64,000 bases of DNA from Chrysemys picta bellii (lineage: Eukaryota; Chordata; Testudines; Emydidae). This document shows positions 11,356 through 22,440 of this stretch, piece by piece. The stretch lies in NCBI RefSeq assembly GCF_011386835.1, contig NC_088794.1, positions 69,326,434 to 69,390,433 of the forward strand. Reading direction: 5' to 3'. Under the pieces are notes generated by a model. The model made no database searches. It was not told the origin of the DNA and worked only from the letters and a program-made list of their open reading frames with translations. Every line of letters starts with the position of its first letter. Positions within the stretch are counted from its first letter, which is position 1. Made by a program: the position numbers and the translations under genes.

Positions 11356-13716
11356 CACATGTGTCAAACTCAAGGCCCGCGGGCCACATCCGGCCCGCCA
11401 TACAATTATATCCGGCCCGCGAAATCGTTTTATATATCTGTTTTTAATGGCCCTGTGATATGACGCCCCAATAACACACACTACAAATCCCATGATGCAG
11501 TGCAATTGCCGCCAACGGCAAGCCGCGGTTCAAGTTCGCGGTCTGTTGATGTATACAACGCTAATATCAAATCAAAGCTAGACCCCAACAATGGCCAAGA
11601 GAAAAATTGATTCTGAAAACCGAGGCTTTCAAAGCCGGTGGGAGAATGAGTATATGTTTACTGAAATTGCAGGTAAACCAGTGTGTCTCCTTTGCGGGAG
11701 TAATATCGCTGTAATGAAGGAGTATAACCTAAGACGGCACTACGAGACGAAACACGAGAACAAATTCAAAAACCTGAGCGCAGGACAGAAGCTACAAAAG
11801 GTAGAGGAGTTGAAGAAGAATTTGACATCCCAGCAGACGTTTTTCACCAAAGCAAAATCACAAAGTGAAGCTGCTGTGAAAGCAAGTTTCATTGTGGCCG
11901 AAGAGATCGCCAAATCAGGACGGCCGTTTACCGAGGGGGAATTCGTAAAGAATTGTATGATGAAAGTGTGCGACGTCCTTTGTCCAGATAAAACGCGAGC
12001 GTTTGCAAATGTAAGCCTCAGCAGAAACACTGTTGCTAATCGGGTTTGTGAGATGGCGACTGATTTGAAAACACAGTTGATTGAAAGAGCAAAAGATTTT
12101 GTTGCATACTCCCTTGCCGTGGATGAAACTACTGACGCGACTGACACTGCACAGCTGGCGATATTTATCCGTGGTGTGGATTCCAATTTGTGCGTAACAG
12201 AGGAAATACTGGACATTAAATCGATGCACGGGACAACGAAAGGAGAAGACATCTTTGGAAATGTATTTCAAAGTGTAACCGACATGAAACTGCCGTGGGA
12301 AAAACTCGTTGGACTTACAACAGATGGCGCACCTGCTATGTGTGGTGAAAAAAATGGACTGGTGGGAAGGATGCGCTCAAAGATGCGGGAGGAGAACTGT
12401 GCCGGTGAGTTGACAGTGTATCACTGCATCATACACCAGGAATCGCTGAGTGCTAAAGTCCTAAAAATGGATCATGTGATGAACACTGTAACACAAACCG
12501 TCAACTTTATCAGAGCCCACGGTTTAAATCACCGCCAATTCCAGTCTTTTCTGCGGGAAATAGATAGCGAGTTTGGCGATATGCCATATCATACGGAGGT
12601 CCGGTGGCTAAGTCGGGGAAAAGTTCTCAAAAGACACTTTGAGCTGCGAGAGGAAATCTGCCAGTTCATGGACAGTAAGGGGAAAGACTGCACAGTTCTG
12701 CGGGATGAAAAGTGGAAATGTGAGTTGGCGTTCCTGGCTGACATAACGTCGCATCTTAGCGCTTTAAACCTTCAACTCCAGGGACGGGAGCACATAATAA
12801 CCGATATGCATGATGCAGTGAAGGCATTTCAAGTGAAGCTGCGCTTATGGGAGACACAAATGCACCAATGCAACTTGTCTCACTTTCCCTGTTGCCAAGT
12901 AATACGGAACCAAGAAAGTGCCACAGTTTTCCCAAATGCCACCTTTGCTGAAAAACTCAGCGCGCTGCGCACTGAGTTCGCACGGCGCTTCAGTGACTTT
13001 GAGGCACAGAAAAGTAACTTCGAGCTGCTTCGCAACCCATTTGCAGTCGATGTGGAAACCGCACCTGTAGAAATGCAGATGGAGCTGATAGAACTGCAAT
13101 GTAACGGGACACTGAAGGCAAAGTACGACACTGCGGGGCCAGCACAGTTCACTCGCTTCATTCCTGAAGCGATGCCGCAGCTCCGCCAACATGCGGCTCG
13201 AATCCTGTCCATGTTTGGCAGCACATATCTGTGCGAGCAGCTGTTCTCTGTGATGAAAATTAACAAAACGTCACACAGGAGTCGCCTCACTGATGAACAC
13301 CTGCAATCGATCCTGAGAATCTTCACAACACAGAACCTAACCCCAAACATAAACGAACTTGTTGCAAAGAAAAGACTCCAAGTATCAGGCTCTGACTAAA
13401 TAGGACAAGAAAATGGAATGTTATGATTTGTTATGATTATACTTTTGCTTTAAATTCAATTTTTTATTTATATTTTCAGATTTTTTAATATTCCAGCATG
13501 TACAGATTTTGAATGTATTGTATTGACAGGATATTTTTTTATGAAGAGCAAAATATTTTAAGTTGAAATGTATTTATTTTGGAATGATATCCTGTATTTT
13601 GGTTCATATTAATGGTTAAAAAACATAAATATTTAGTCTGTTAAATAAATGGTTATACTGTTCGGCCCGCGAGTTTTGAGTTTTGGCCCCCTGTGCAATT
13701 GAGTTTGACACCCCTG
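11356..13716 (+). mobile_element. Apparently complete autonomous hAT transposon
   Basis: The element is 2,361 bp and is flanked by an exact 8-bp duplication, ATATACAC (11348-11355 and 13717-13724), the usual hAT target length. The ends are inverted: left CACATGTGTCAAACTCAA and right (reverse complement) CAGGGGTGTCAAACTCAA, differing only at positions 3-5. Just inside both ends is a 'ggcccgcggg' block. One uninterrupted transposase frame fills most of the interior, with about 235 bp before it and 317 bp after it. The identical duplication and intact frame suggest a relatively recent insertion. The changes in the left terminal triplet might impair transposition. Confidence 0.93.
11591..13399 (+). 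CDS. hAT superfamily transposase, GTF2IRD2-like, 602 aa
   Basis: Would be a nuclear cut-and-paste DNA transposase acting on the element's own ends. Seen in the sequence: a BED-type zinc finger near the N-terminus (C32-x2-C35-x14-H50-x4-H55), then an RNase H-like core split by the usual hAT insertion. The candidate catalytic acids are D178 (in LAVDETTD), D245 (in TTDGAPAMCG) and E549 (in LCEQLFSVMK). The hAT C-x2-H motif is C279/H282 (YHCIIHQ). The C-terminal hATC dimerisation region covers about residues 520-590. No stop or frameshift occurs from the ATG to the TGA-free end at TAA. Among host proteins it most resembles the Charlie8-like hAT part of GTF2IRD2; this is from recall of the family, not a search. 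Start chosen: the ATG at 11591, 21 codons before a WENEY block and in good spacing before the finger. It is a transposon gene, not a host gene. Confidence 0.9.
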   Translation: MAKRKIDSENRGFQSRWENEYMFTEIAGKPVCLLCGSNIAVMKEYNLRRHYETKHENKFKNLSAGQKLQKVEELKKNLTSQQTFFTKAKSQSEAAVKASFIVAEEIAKSGRPFTEGEFVKNCMMKVCDVLCPDKTRAFANVSLSRNTVANRVCEMATDLKTQLIERAKDFVAYSLAVDETTDATDTAQLAIFIRGVDSNLCVTEEILDIKSMHGTTKGEDIFGNVFQSVTDMKLPWEKLVGLTTDGAPAMCGEKNGLVGRMRSKMREENCAGELTVYHCIIHQESLSAKVLKMDHVMNTVTQTVNFIRAHGLNHRQFQSFLREIDSEFGDMPYHTEVRWLSRGKVLKRHFELREEICQFMDSKGKDCTVLRDEKWKCELAFLADITSHLSALNLQLQGREHIITDMHDAVKAFQVKLRLWETQMHQCNLSHFPCCQVIRNQESATVFPNATFAEKLSALRTEFARRFSDFEAQKSNFELLRNPFAVDVETAPVEMQMELIELQCNGTLKAKYDTAGPAQFTRFIPEAMPQLRQHAARILSMFGSTYLCEQLFSVMKINKTSHRSRLTDEHLQSILRIFTTQNLTPNINELVAKKRLQVSGSD

Positions 13717-13724
13717 ATATACAC

Positions 13725-14785
13725 CATGTGCCTTATTTAAGTAAACAAGAATCCAAGATGATTAGGACAATGTAGGAGTCTACAACTCTGTGCTTTTTAA
13801 GCTTAGAACATTTTTTTACTGTGTAATAACCTTTAAATCACTATACAATTATGGTAAAGAGATGAAATGTAACAGCTCTTGCAATCACAAATTCTGCAAT
13901 TCAGCTTAACTACTCATTAATTCAAAGCTTCTACATTTGAAAGCTGAATTTTGCTTTGCATTTACATCGTAATGCAAGAGAAAGAAAAGTAGCAAGCTTG
14001 AGAGAAATTAGAGCCCATACATGCCTAGAATTTGCCTTCTGAAATTTCCTGTGAAAGCAAAGGCTTATCAGGTGCTTCTACTTAATTATTTGGAAGATCT
14101 CAGGTATCGAATGAGATGCCACATTTCTTTAGCACAGCTACCTGCATGATTTGCAGTAGTTACTCAATTCCATCTTTCAGATTCCCCTCTCATATTCCCT
14201 TTTTACACCTATTCATGTACAAATCAAGTGTGGGATGGGAATATACTTAAGACAAAATACTGTAAGATACTAGACCACAGGACTTGCTAGTTGTTACAAG
14301 AAAGCCAGTCTCTCTGTTCCTAGGTCTACCACAGACCACCTCTGACCTCAGGCAAATCACTTGACTTGATGTACAGGAGAATTTCTTATCTATAAAATGG
14401 AGATACTTCGTTTGTCCCCAAGTTTACCATCCAAAAGGGCAAGGATGGTCATTTACTTTATCTTTAAAGTGGAGCCCTGTTTTCAGTGGGAGCCTCTGAG
14501 ACGCACTACTGCACTGTTTAAGGGTTGTCTTGGGGCAGTCATATTTAGTGACCAGAGCTTCTGTGGAAGCACAGGACCTGTGGACGATGTCTCTTTACCC
14601 ACCATCCAATACCAGTAGCTCTCAAGGCATCTGAAAAAGGGTAGGTAGGTCTGATCCTTCCTTTATTCTTCAACAGGGAAAGGCAAACCTTTGAGCACAT
14701 GACATTCCAGGAGAGGGACCTCACTATTGGCTAGTTGGCTAGTCACTGGGCAATTTTTAAAGCACACATTAAAATTATAGTCCTC
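13725..14785. other. Intergenic DNA with a MIR-like remnant
   Basis: No gene is recognised. About 14325-14410 reads in + orientation like the middle of a MIR SINE ('tgacctcaggcaaatcact ... tctataaaatggagata'). The 73-codon frame at 14397 overlaps this remnant and has no domain. Confidence 0.5.
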
Positions 14786-15138
14786 ATTTATAACACTGGT
14801 CTACAATTTTTGAGAAGTCGTCTGCTTCAGAGATAAAATGTGCTATTTATTATGTATTTTGATGTGCTGAATTCAAATATGACAATTAAAACAACTGATT
14901 GGCTACTGTTGCTAAGATATTTAAGTTTTTACATTTTATGTCTATGTATATTGTGTAGATAGTAGAGTTTTAATCATAAATTGTAAACCTAGGTCTTTTT
15001 ATGTGTTTATGGTTGCTTTACATGATAATATTTCACCTGTCCTGTTTATGTAACACTTTAAAAATCAGCAGAAGAGTTATATAAATAAAATTGATTATGA
15101 AACAAAAGGCAAAAAAATATTATGTACATAGTTTAGTC

Positions 15139-16833
15139 CTATTCAGTGTCTACTCGGCGCTTCTTGGCTTGTCTCTTGTATTCATTAAATGGAGCATCTC
15201 TTATCACTGTCCAGCAATAGTCTGCAAGCATTGATGGGCTCCATTTGCCCTGATAGCCTTTCTCCATTCTTGCAATGTCCTGGTGAAATCACTCGCCGTG
15301 CTCGTCGCTCACTGCTCCGCAGTTCGGTGGAAAAAAATCTAGATGAGAGTGCAAAAAATGTATCTTTAGTGACATGTTGCAACCAAGGCTTTTGTATGCC
15401 TTGAGGAGGTTTTCCACCAACAATCTGTAGTTCTCTGCCTTTTTGTTTCCGAGAAAATTTATTGCCACTAACTGGAAGGCTTTCCATGCCGTCTTTTCCT
15501 TGCCACGCAGTGCATGGTCAAATGCATCATCTCGAAGAAGTTCACGAATCTGAGGACCAACAGAGACACCTTCCTTTATCTTAGCTTCACTTAACCTTGG
15601 AAATTTTCCATGGAGGTACTTGAAAGCTGCTTGTGTTTTGTCAACGGCCTTGACAAAGTTCTTCATCAGACCCAGCTTGATGTGTAAGGGTGGTAACAAA
15701 ATCTTCCTTGATTCAACAAGTGGTGGATGCTGAACACTCTTCCTCCCAGGTTCCAATGACTGTCGGAGTGGCCAATCTTTCTTGATGTAGTGGGAATCTC
15801 TTGCATGACTATCCCATTTGCAGAGAAAACAGCAGTACTTTGTGTATACAGTCTGCAGACCAAGCAAGAGAGCAACAACCTTCAAATCGCTACAAAGCTG
15901 CCACTGATGTTAGTCATAGTTTATGCACCTCAAAAGTTGTTTCATGTTGTCATAGGTTTCCTTCATATGGACTGCATGACCAACTGGAATTGATGGCAAA
16001 ACATTGCCATTATGCAGTAAACCAGCTTTAAGACTCGTCTTCGATGAATCAATGAACAGTCTCCACTCATCTGGATCGTGAACGATGTTGAGGGCTGCCA
16101 TCACACCATCCATGTTGTTGCAGGGTACAAGATCATCTTCCATGAAGAAGAATGGGACAAGATCCTTTTGACGGTCACGGAACATGGAAACCCTAACATC
16201 ACCTGCCAGGAGATTCCACTGCTGTAGTCTGGAGCCCAACAGCTCTGCCTTACTCTTGGGTAGTTCCAAATCCCTGATAAGGTCATTCAGTTCACCTTGT
16301 GTTATGAGGTGTGGTTCAGAGGAGGAGGATGGGAGAAAATGTGGGTTCTGTGACATTGATGGTTCAGGACCAGAAGTTTCATCCTCTTCCTCTTCCCCGT
16401 CTGACTCATGTGAGAATGATTCTGGTGCATCAGGAACCGGCAGTCCTTCTCCGTGGGGTACTGGGCGTATAGCTGATGGAATGTTTGGATAATGCACAGT
16501 CCACTTTTTCTTCTTTGACACACCTTTCCCAACTGGAGGCACCATGCAGAAGTAACAATTGCTGGTATGATCTGTTGGCTCTCTCCAAATCATTGGCACT
16601 GCAAAAGGCAAAGATTTCCTTTTCCTGTTCAACCACTGGCGAAGATTTGTTCCACAAGTGTTGCAGCATATGTGTGGGGTCCACCTCTTGTCCTGATCTC
16701 AAATTTTGCAGCCAAAATAAAGGTGACAGGCTTTCTTAACCATAGTAGTTATACTGCACTTTTGTGATGCAAAAGTCACTTCACCACAAACATAGCAGAA
16801 GTTATCTGCACTGTTCACACAAGTACAAGGCAT
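15139..16833 (-). pseudogene. Transposon-borne protein, 564 codons with three in-frame stops
   Basis: Reading on - from ATG 16831-16833 to TAG 15139-15141, a single frame runs 564 codons with no frameshift and only three stops: codon 45 (TGA, 16699-16701), codon 308 (TAA, 15910-15912) and codon 515 (TGA, 15289-15291). The N-terminus is cysteine-rich, with FCYVCGE near residue 13, CHLYFGC, and ICCNTCGTN after the first stop, probably zinc-binding. A long acidic, serine-rich stretch (ESDGEEEEDETSGPEP) follows. The C-terminal half has CCFLCKWD, then IHFLHSHLDFFP and NCGAVSDEHGE, continuing after the third stop as FHQDI and WSPSMLADYCW. I recall this as a multicopy protein of unknown function in animal genomes and assign no activity. 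The stops are of the C-to-T or G-to-T kind, consistent with point decay after insertion. Confidence 0.75.
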
Positions 16834-16987
16834 CTCTGCTCACTTTGGCTAAACAGAAATGTGTCCCTTTGCAAAATCAAACACTGACAAATAAGAGAGC
16901 ACGACACTGTATGATTTCTAGAGCTGATATAGGGCAATTTGTTCAGCAGAGTGATGTAAGCTTTGTTATGATTGCATCATCCATGCA

Positions 16988-17069
16988 ATTGCGTCATATA
17001 TGATATGAATTGCATCATGTTATTCCTAGAAGTATAACATGATGCAATTCATATCATGTATGACGCAAT
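16988..17069. repeat. Long palindrome, 36-bp arms with 10-bp loop
   Basis: The left arm 16988-17023 and right arm 17034-17069 are reverse complements with one mismatch, separated by TCCTAGAAGT. The arms contain TGATGCAATTCAT-type and GACGCAAT words that also recur singly nearby ('gattgcatcat' at 16971 and 17082). It lies upstream of the minus-strand frame, inside the 14794-17381 element, so it may carry that element's promoter or transposase-binding sites. Confidence 0.9.
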
Positions 17070-17381
17070 ACCAGCTTCAGATTGCATCATTCATTGTTTT
17101 GCCTAAAAAGCAAGTCCTGCCCAAACCCAGTCATAGATTTATTCATAGATCCAGTCAAAGATGTATTTTAGTCATTTCTGGTTTAAATTGAGATCCCTTC
17201 CCTTTATAACTCACTTATCCTCCGCCATTCCCAAGTCACGGGTCGTATATACTGACCCAATAGCATATCTTGAAAACTAGAGCCAATCAACAATTTTAAG
17301 CATCATTTTCGTTCTCAGTGACCCGGAATTAGTAAAGTTTGACTACATTTATTTCAGAAGCATTTTGGCTGTGGAGCAGTG

Positions 17382-18925
17382 GAATCAATCATGAATTGAA
17401 GCACGGCAGCAGGAGGATGCTCTCATCCCACTAATACTAATGCAGATAATTTAATTAGTTATAATTATCTTAATTCCATTTAAATTTGAGTTTCTTGGTA
17501 TGTGCCTCGAATTTAAAGTTTTCCCAAATATGAAGTTAGATTCTTATTTCAATTCAATGTCAACAAAAATCCAAAATTCACTGAAACAATGTAGTAAGGC
17601 GAAATTGATTTGATCTGTAAAAGATGGATAGTTGAGGGGAAAGGGTGCTTCACCAGTTAACCACCAAGCAATTTTACTGCCACCCCCCCCTAAAAAGGTC
17701 TGATATACTAGGCCAGATCTTAATGATGATCTCATTGCCAGTTCAGGAATGTTACTTCTGCTATTTTAGTCGCATTGGGGTTCCTTGCTAGGTCTTAGAA
17801 ACCACCACAATTAAAGACAAGCAACAAAAAAGTCAGTTAACTATGACTAGTTCCCCCACAATAGTCTCTTCTGTATGTTTCTGGGGTGCTTTTAACAGAT
17901 TACATCTTTAAGTGGGTCCTCCTTTGATGGGGACACTGCTGTAAGTTAAGATCGTCACAGCTTTGGGGTAACTGCACCTAAATTCCCCTTCCATGGTTTG
18001 CTCCAGGAGAGCCTAGTCAGATCTAAGGCCTTCAGCTATCACCCATCTGTGGACAAAGAATCATGTCCCACTGCCTTCTGACTGCGGCTTTAAGGCTGAA
18101 CAGCCCCCTACCATACACTGATATTCCCCAACAGTAAGATACTTTCAGCTGCTGGCACATTTATTCTTGGGTGAAAGCATGACAGGGAAGTCAATAATAG
18201 GATTTGAATGCTCACTAAACATACCAGAAATGACCCATCTTCCACATGGGGAGTCTGGTATGTCAAGAGTCTTTCCAAAACTTCTGCAAGGGCTGGAGCC
18301 ACCTGAGGACCAAAGATCCTATCCCTTTACTGAATCAAAAGAAAGACCCTAAGGGTCTGTTTAAACAGCCTTCTATACCAGAGCTTTGATTTGTTCCCCA
18401 GCTTCCTGAAAACAGTCCATCTCCTTATTTCCCAGGAGGCTGAGCTTCAAAGGCTGGGAATCTACATAGCCAGCCTTGTAATTTTGCATTAATCGCCTCG
18501 CATGATCCCAGATTCTGTATGACTACTCCCTGCTTCCCCCCCCTCCACAGTGAGCCCAGAACACATCACCTTTATTGATAGATACAGACAGTTATACATA
18601 TTCTACAGCTCATACTATCTTGCCCATCTCAGTACCATAGATTTTGACTGTTTCATGCTTTAAACAGCAAAAACAATATGGTCCCCAAAGACATTGCAAC
18701 CACCTGGTCAAAAACCAATTTATATTATTCCCAAAAAAACAATAAAGAGTCCTATCTTGGTATATCCTAGATAAATGAAATCTTTGGCCCATATATAAAC
18801 TTAGTTAAGGGTAGCTAATTTCTATCTGGTTTATCATTAATAGCCTGAACAGTTTATAAAATGGGTAAAGGTGATCTTACCCATGTCTTAGGAAACCAAA
18901 GAAAGTATTTTAAATAGAGCAACAA
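17382..18925. other. Intergenic DNA, nothing recognised
   Basis: No exon, RNA gene or classifiable repeat is seen. The frames of 60-64 codons are unsupported. Confidence 0.5.
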
Positions 18926-18927
18926 AG

Positions 18928-19150
18928 TGGGTGAGCTAATATCTTCTGTAGGTGAAAGAAGCTTTGGATTAACTCACAACGTCACAGCTAAATGCAAGGT
19001 GGAACAGATTGTTTAGCTAAGCTGTGATGCTTGGAGTACCTTTCATAGCTGGGAAGAACTCTGTGTGCCTCAAAAGTTTGTGTTTCACCAAAAGAAGTTG
19101 GCCCAGTACAAGATGTTACCTTACCTGCCCTGTCTAATATCCTGGGAGCA
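18928..19150 (-). mobile_element. Second-type Penelope-like element tail in fold-back form
   Basis: On - from 19150 the sequence reads 'gtagttgtagccatgttgctcccaggatatt' and on through 'ccaacttcttttggtgaaac', then 'ggtactccaagcatcacagc'. This is the 3' tail of a different Penelope-like family from that at 28150. The left part (18928-18970, 'gtgggtgagctaatatctt ... gaaagaagctttgg') is the same tail region in + orientation. The locus therefore combines a tail with an inverted piece of itself. The family is assigned from recall of reptile repeats. Confidence 0.55.
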
Positions 19151-22100
19151 ACATGGCTACAACTACACTGTATATTTTAAATAAGTCATTCAAGGAGTAG
19201 TATTGAGTCCAGAAAATTAATGAATATTAAGGTCTTGAATTCACTATTTCTCACGGTTCACCGGTGTTAGTTTATATTTCTAGAGGGAACATAAACTATC
19301 TGGTGTTTAACAGGAAAAGCTTTTACTATCTTAAATTAGAAGAGCACTTCAATATCCATGAAAAATCACCACAAGAAAATTTAAGTCCAATTCCTGGGCA
19401 GTGCTTTTGCCAACTGTCTCCAATAGATGCTCAAGTCTTGATGATTATATCAAATTACATAAAGTGCTGAACTGGAAACTTGCTTTTTCTTGATGCTGTA
19501 TTATGGTTTTTCCACCTTAGCTATCTGCTGCAGCTTTCTTCTAGAGGGGCTGCTGGACAGAGCTGAGCCCGATATTGAATGCTATTGTTTAAGTTAAGAG
19601 GTGTGAGCAGAACGTTGTTATTGCTTGCTCAATTCAGAGTTCAATGTTCAATATTCTTCTCCTTCTGCAGCTTTACACAGGGAGGAAGGTGCACTTTTTA
19701 GGGGTTTAGCTAGATTCAAATATCAGCTGCTGTCATCCTTTCATTGACTCACTTCCTTCATGGGTTGGTCTTAGGAAGATTTTCAGCTTGTGAATGTGCA
19801 ATCTACTAATGTTTATGCAGCGGGGCACTTGATTTTTGTGGCTGGCACTCAAAACATTTTAACTTTTTAGTCCATTTTCTGAGATATCCTTTTTGTTCCG
19901 CCAGGATTTAGTAGAATTCTGCTTCAAATGAATCTCACATGTCACACAGGTCTTTTTGCTCTCCAAATAGTCATTTTAAACTGAAATAATTCGGAAAAGA
20001 ATGATTTAAACTAATGGTCATTAACTCATTGTTCTCTTAATATTGGAGAGGGGACTCTTGTCTGAGTTTGGTACAGAAGTTACCTACACATTGCTAGACA
20101 ATTAATTCCTCCAATTAGTACTTTTATATTTAATAGTTATATTAAACAAATCATAGAATATCAGAATTGGAAGTGACTTCAGGAGGTCATTTAGTCCAAA
20201 CCCCTGCTCAAATGGCCTTCCTATGCTTGTACATAAAATGTTTTACATACTACATGCTTTACAGTGTTATGCTGAAGTTGGTATATGGAAGCTGCTTTTA
20301 GATACAAAGTGCTAGCAAGTGAATGCCATGAAAGGTACATATGCCACTTTAGTATTTAAGGAACAAACAAAGGTTTTTTCAACTTTAAAATGAAACATGT
20401 TAGAAACTATCAAAACATTTCTGCAGCTACATGTTTTCTTTAAAGTTAAAAGAATGAAGACCTTGGAGTGCTTCTAAAAACAATTATAATCAGGACATAT
20501 CTAGACTTGTGTGGTTTCAAACTGAAGGTTCGCCCCCTTCACGGGAGGCCCATTTTTACACATTAGTTTGTGGCTCTTGATAACATCTCTTATGCATCAC
20601 TCCTATTTGAAGTACTCAGAATAAGAGATTCTTGCAGTCTTTTACATTCAATTTAGGTCTTTTAAAGCGTGAATCTCATGTTTACAATTTGCAATTAAGA
20701 CTATCAAAAATTCTAGGAGACAAATCACAATAATCAGTGCTTATATAGGTCACAATTCTAGGCAACGACATTTGTATTTCCTCTCAGCGGTCCAGCAAGT
20801 GCATCTGGTCTCAGGCTCCTAGCTCCCCAGCCGTTGACCTTCAGGATGGAGACTTGCATCTCCCCTTTCTGATTGGGGTATCTCCAGGCTGCACACTTCT
20901 CAGCACAGGCAGGCTGCTCAAGGACACCTGTTTGCTTTCTCTTCAGAGATGGTTAACAGGTATACTTGCTACAGCTATATAGGTACCAACACGTCCTATG
21001 CAAGCCTATTTTACTCTTAAGTTAAAAAGCACTATAAAAGAAAAGAAAACATTAAACAATAAGAACCTATTCCCATGCAAATAGGCTTACCTGACATTAC
21101 CCCCTCCCCCAACTCTAACATGGGTTATGGCAGGAGCAGTCCTTCAATAGCACATCCACAGGATTTCCTTTGTGGTCACAAAGTCATCACAACCTCAGCT
21201 CAGAACTAGCACCCAGTCTCACGAGGCCCACTCCTTTCAGCCCTATCCTATGTATTGGGGCCCTGTCCATTGGCTGGAAAAAGAAAGCAGCCCTGAGCCT
21301 GTTTTTTCTTTTTTTTAAACAGGCTATATAGCCCAAAATCCTTTGCCTGTTGGTCCCAGAATCCAGTCTGAACTAGTATACATACACCTCTCCAGAGGGT
21401 AGCTTCAAATGGTGGTTAATGGAGGAAGTACATTAACATCCCCCTCCTACTGGAGAAGGTACATAGAATGACAACATACAACATTACATTTTAATATAAT
21501 GTACTTTAAAGGTATTAATCCTAATTCAATATGGTTAAATTTAACTGTACTGAATTATCCTAATTCCAGAAGATTTGTTCCAGATATTGTCAGTCTGTCA
21601 CAATATGCGGTTTTTTGAAAGACAGCATAAGAGGGGTATAGAACATTAAAGTAAAATTGAAATTATAAAACTAATTCAGAGCCTATGTAAACACTTATGG
21701 TTTTATGGCTCGGGGGGAAGAAGGGGGTGTTCTTTGACACACTGGGATCCTGCCACATTGACAGTCAGCAGAGGCTTTATAAGAAACGTAGTGAGCTTCA
21801 ATCTTTCTTATAAAAAAAAAGCTAACAAGCATGTAAATTACTATATTCTGACCATCATGTGTATGAAAGCAGCTCAAAATTCAGCAGAGTGGACAAAGAC
21901 AAGTCTGTAATTAATAAAAACTTCATCAGTAACCATTTTTGTATCAATATTGAGGTTTATCTTCCACAAGAAAAATATTAAGAAATAAGTTGCTACAGCT
22001 GGCTAAGAATAGTGAGTCAGTATTGAAGATGTCTGCCTGATGTGTGCAGACGGGGCCAGATCCTGTAAGCCAATGGAGTTTCTCATCCAATCTATCCCAC

Positions 22101-22185
22101 CTCCTTGTCCAAATAGTCCTTGTCCCCCTCCCAGGCCCTGACTCCTTGTCATGCCTGTGGGGTTTTTTTTTTAAAGGCTTAGAAG
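19151..22185. other. Intergenic DNA with a small CR1 3' tail
   Basis: A CR1/SINE-type 3' tail on - lies at 20152-20215 (separate entry). About 20510-21460 is moderately GC-rich and looks like an interspersed repeat ('cccccttcacgggagg', 'ctcacgaggcccactcc'), but I cannot assign it. No coding region is supported. Confidence 0.45.
20152..20215 (-). mobile_element. CR1-type 3' terminal fragment
   Basis: 'tcatagaatatcagaattggaagtgacttcaggaggtcat' and the following 'ccctgctcaaa' match, with a few changes, the last about 65 bases of the CR1 copies and SINE tails at 8231 and 25771. It is a very short insertion remnant. Confidence 0.85.
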
Positions 22186-22188
22186 TCA

Positions 22189-22440
22189 GCCAAATTTGGG
22201 CAGTTTTTCCCCACTGGAACACCAAGAAGCACTTCCCTGACATGAGGGCAACACCTCTGCCCAATTTTGAATCCCTTCTCCAAAGCATAGGGGAAGTAGA
22301 GCTTTTCAACAGAAGAGTTGTATGTTTTGTTTTTACCATGGGCAAAACAATGTCCCTCGCCCTTAGAAATGGCCAAACTATTTTTGCTAATGCTTCTCAA
22401 GACAAAGTGATGCCTGGGGCAGCCCCCAGCATGAAGATTT
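22189..22440 (-). repeat. Unnamed dispersed repeat, copy 2
   Basis: Inverted relative to 5240-5475, with the same blocks in the same order and spacing: 'atgggcaaaacaa' at 22338-22350, 'ctccaaagcat' at 22278-22288 and 'gccaaatttgggcag' at 22189-22203. The 165-codon + frame and the 133-codon - frame across this copy are chance frames over the repeat. Confidence 0.6.

Larger units (their letters stand above)
14794..17381 (-). mobile_element. 2.6 kb DNA transposon-like element with CACTG ends
   Basis: The two ends are inverted copies. Left CACTGGTCTACA... and right (reverse complement) CACTGCTCCACAG..., followed on both sides by 'tgcttc..a.ataaa.tgt' (14823 and 17347-17370). Further in is a well-matched subterminal block containing 'tgattggct' (14876-14920 against 17265-17309). 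Between them is a single minus-strand frame and a long palindrome (16988-17069). I see no clear target duplication: 'ataa' lies on the left and 'gaat' on the right. CACTG ends recall the CMC (CACTA/Mirage/Chapaev) group, but the protein has not been matched to that group here, so the class is an inference. Confidence 0.65.

Noticed and set aside
11740..12252. 170-codon minus frame inside the hAT element
   Set aside because: Shadow of the + strand transposase.
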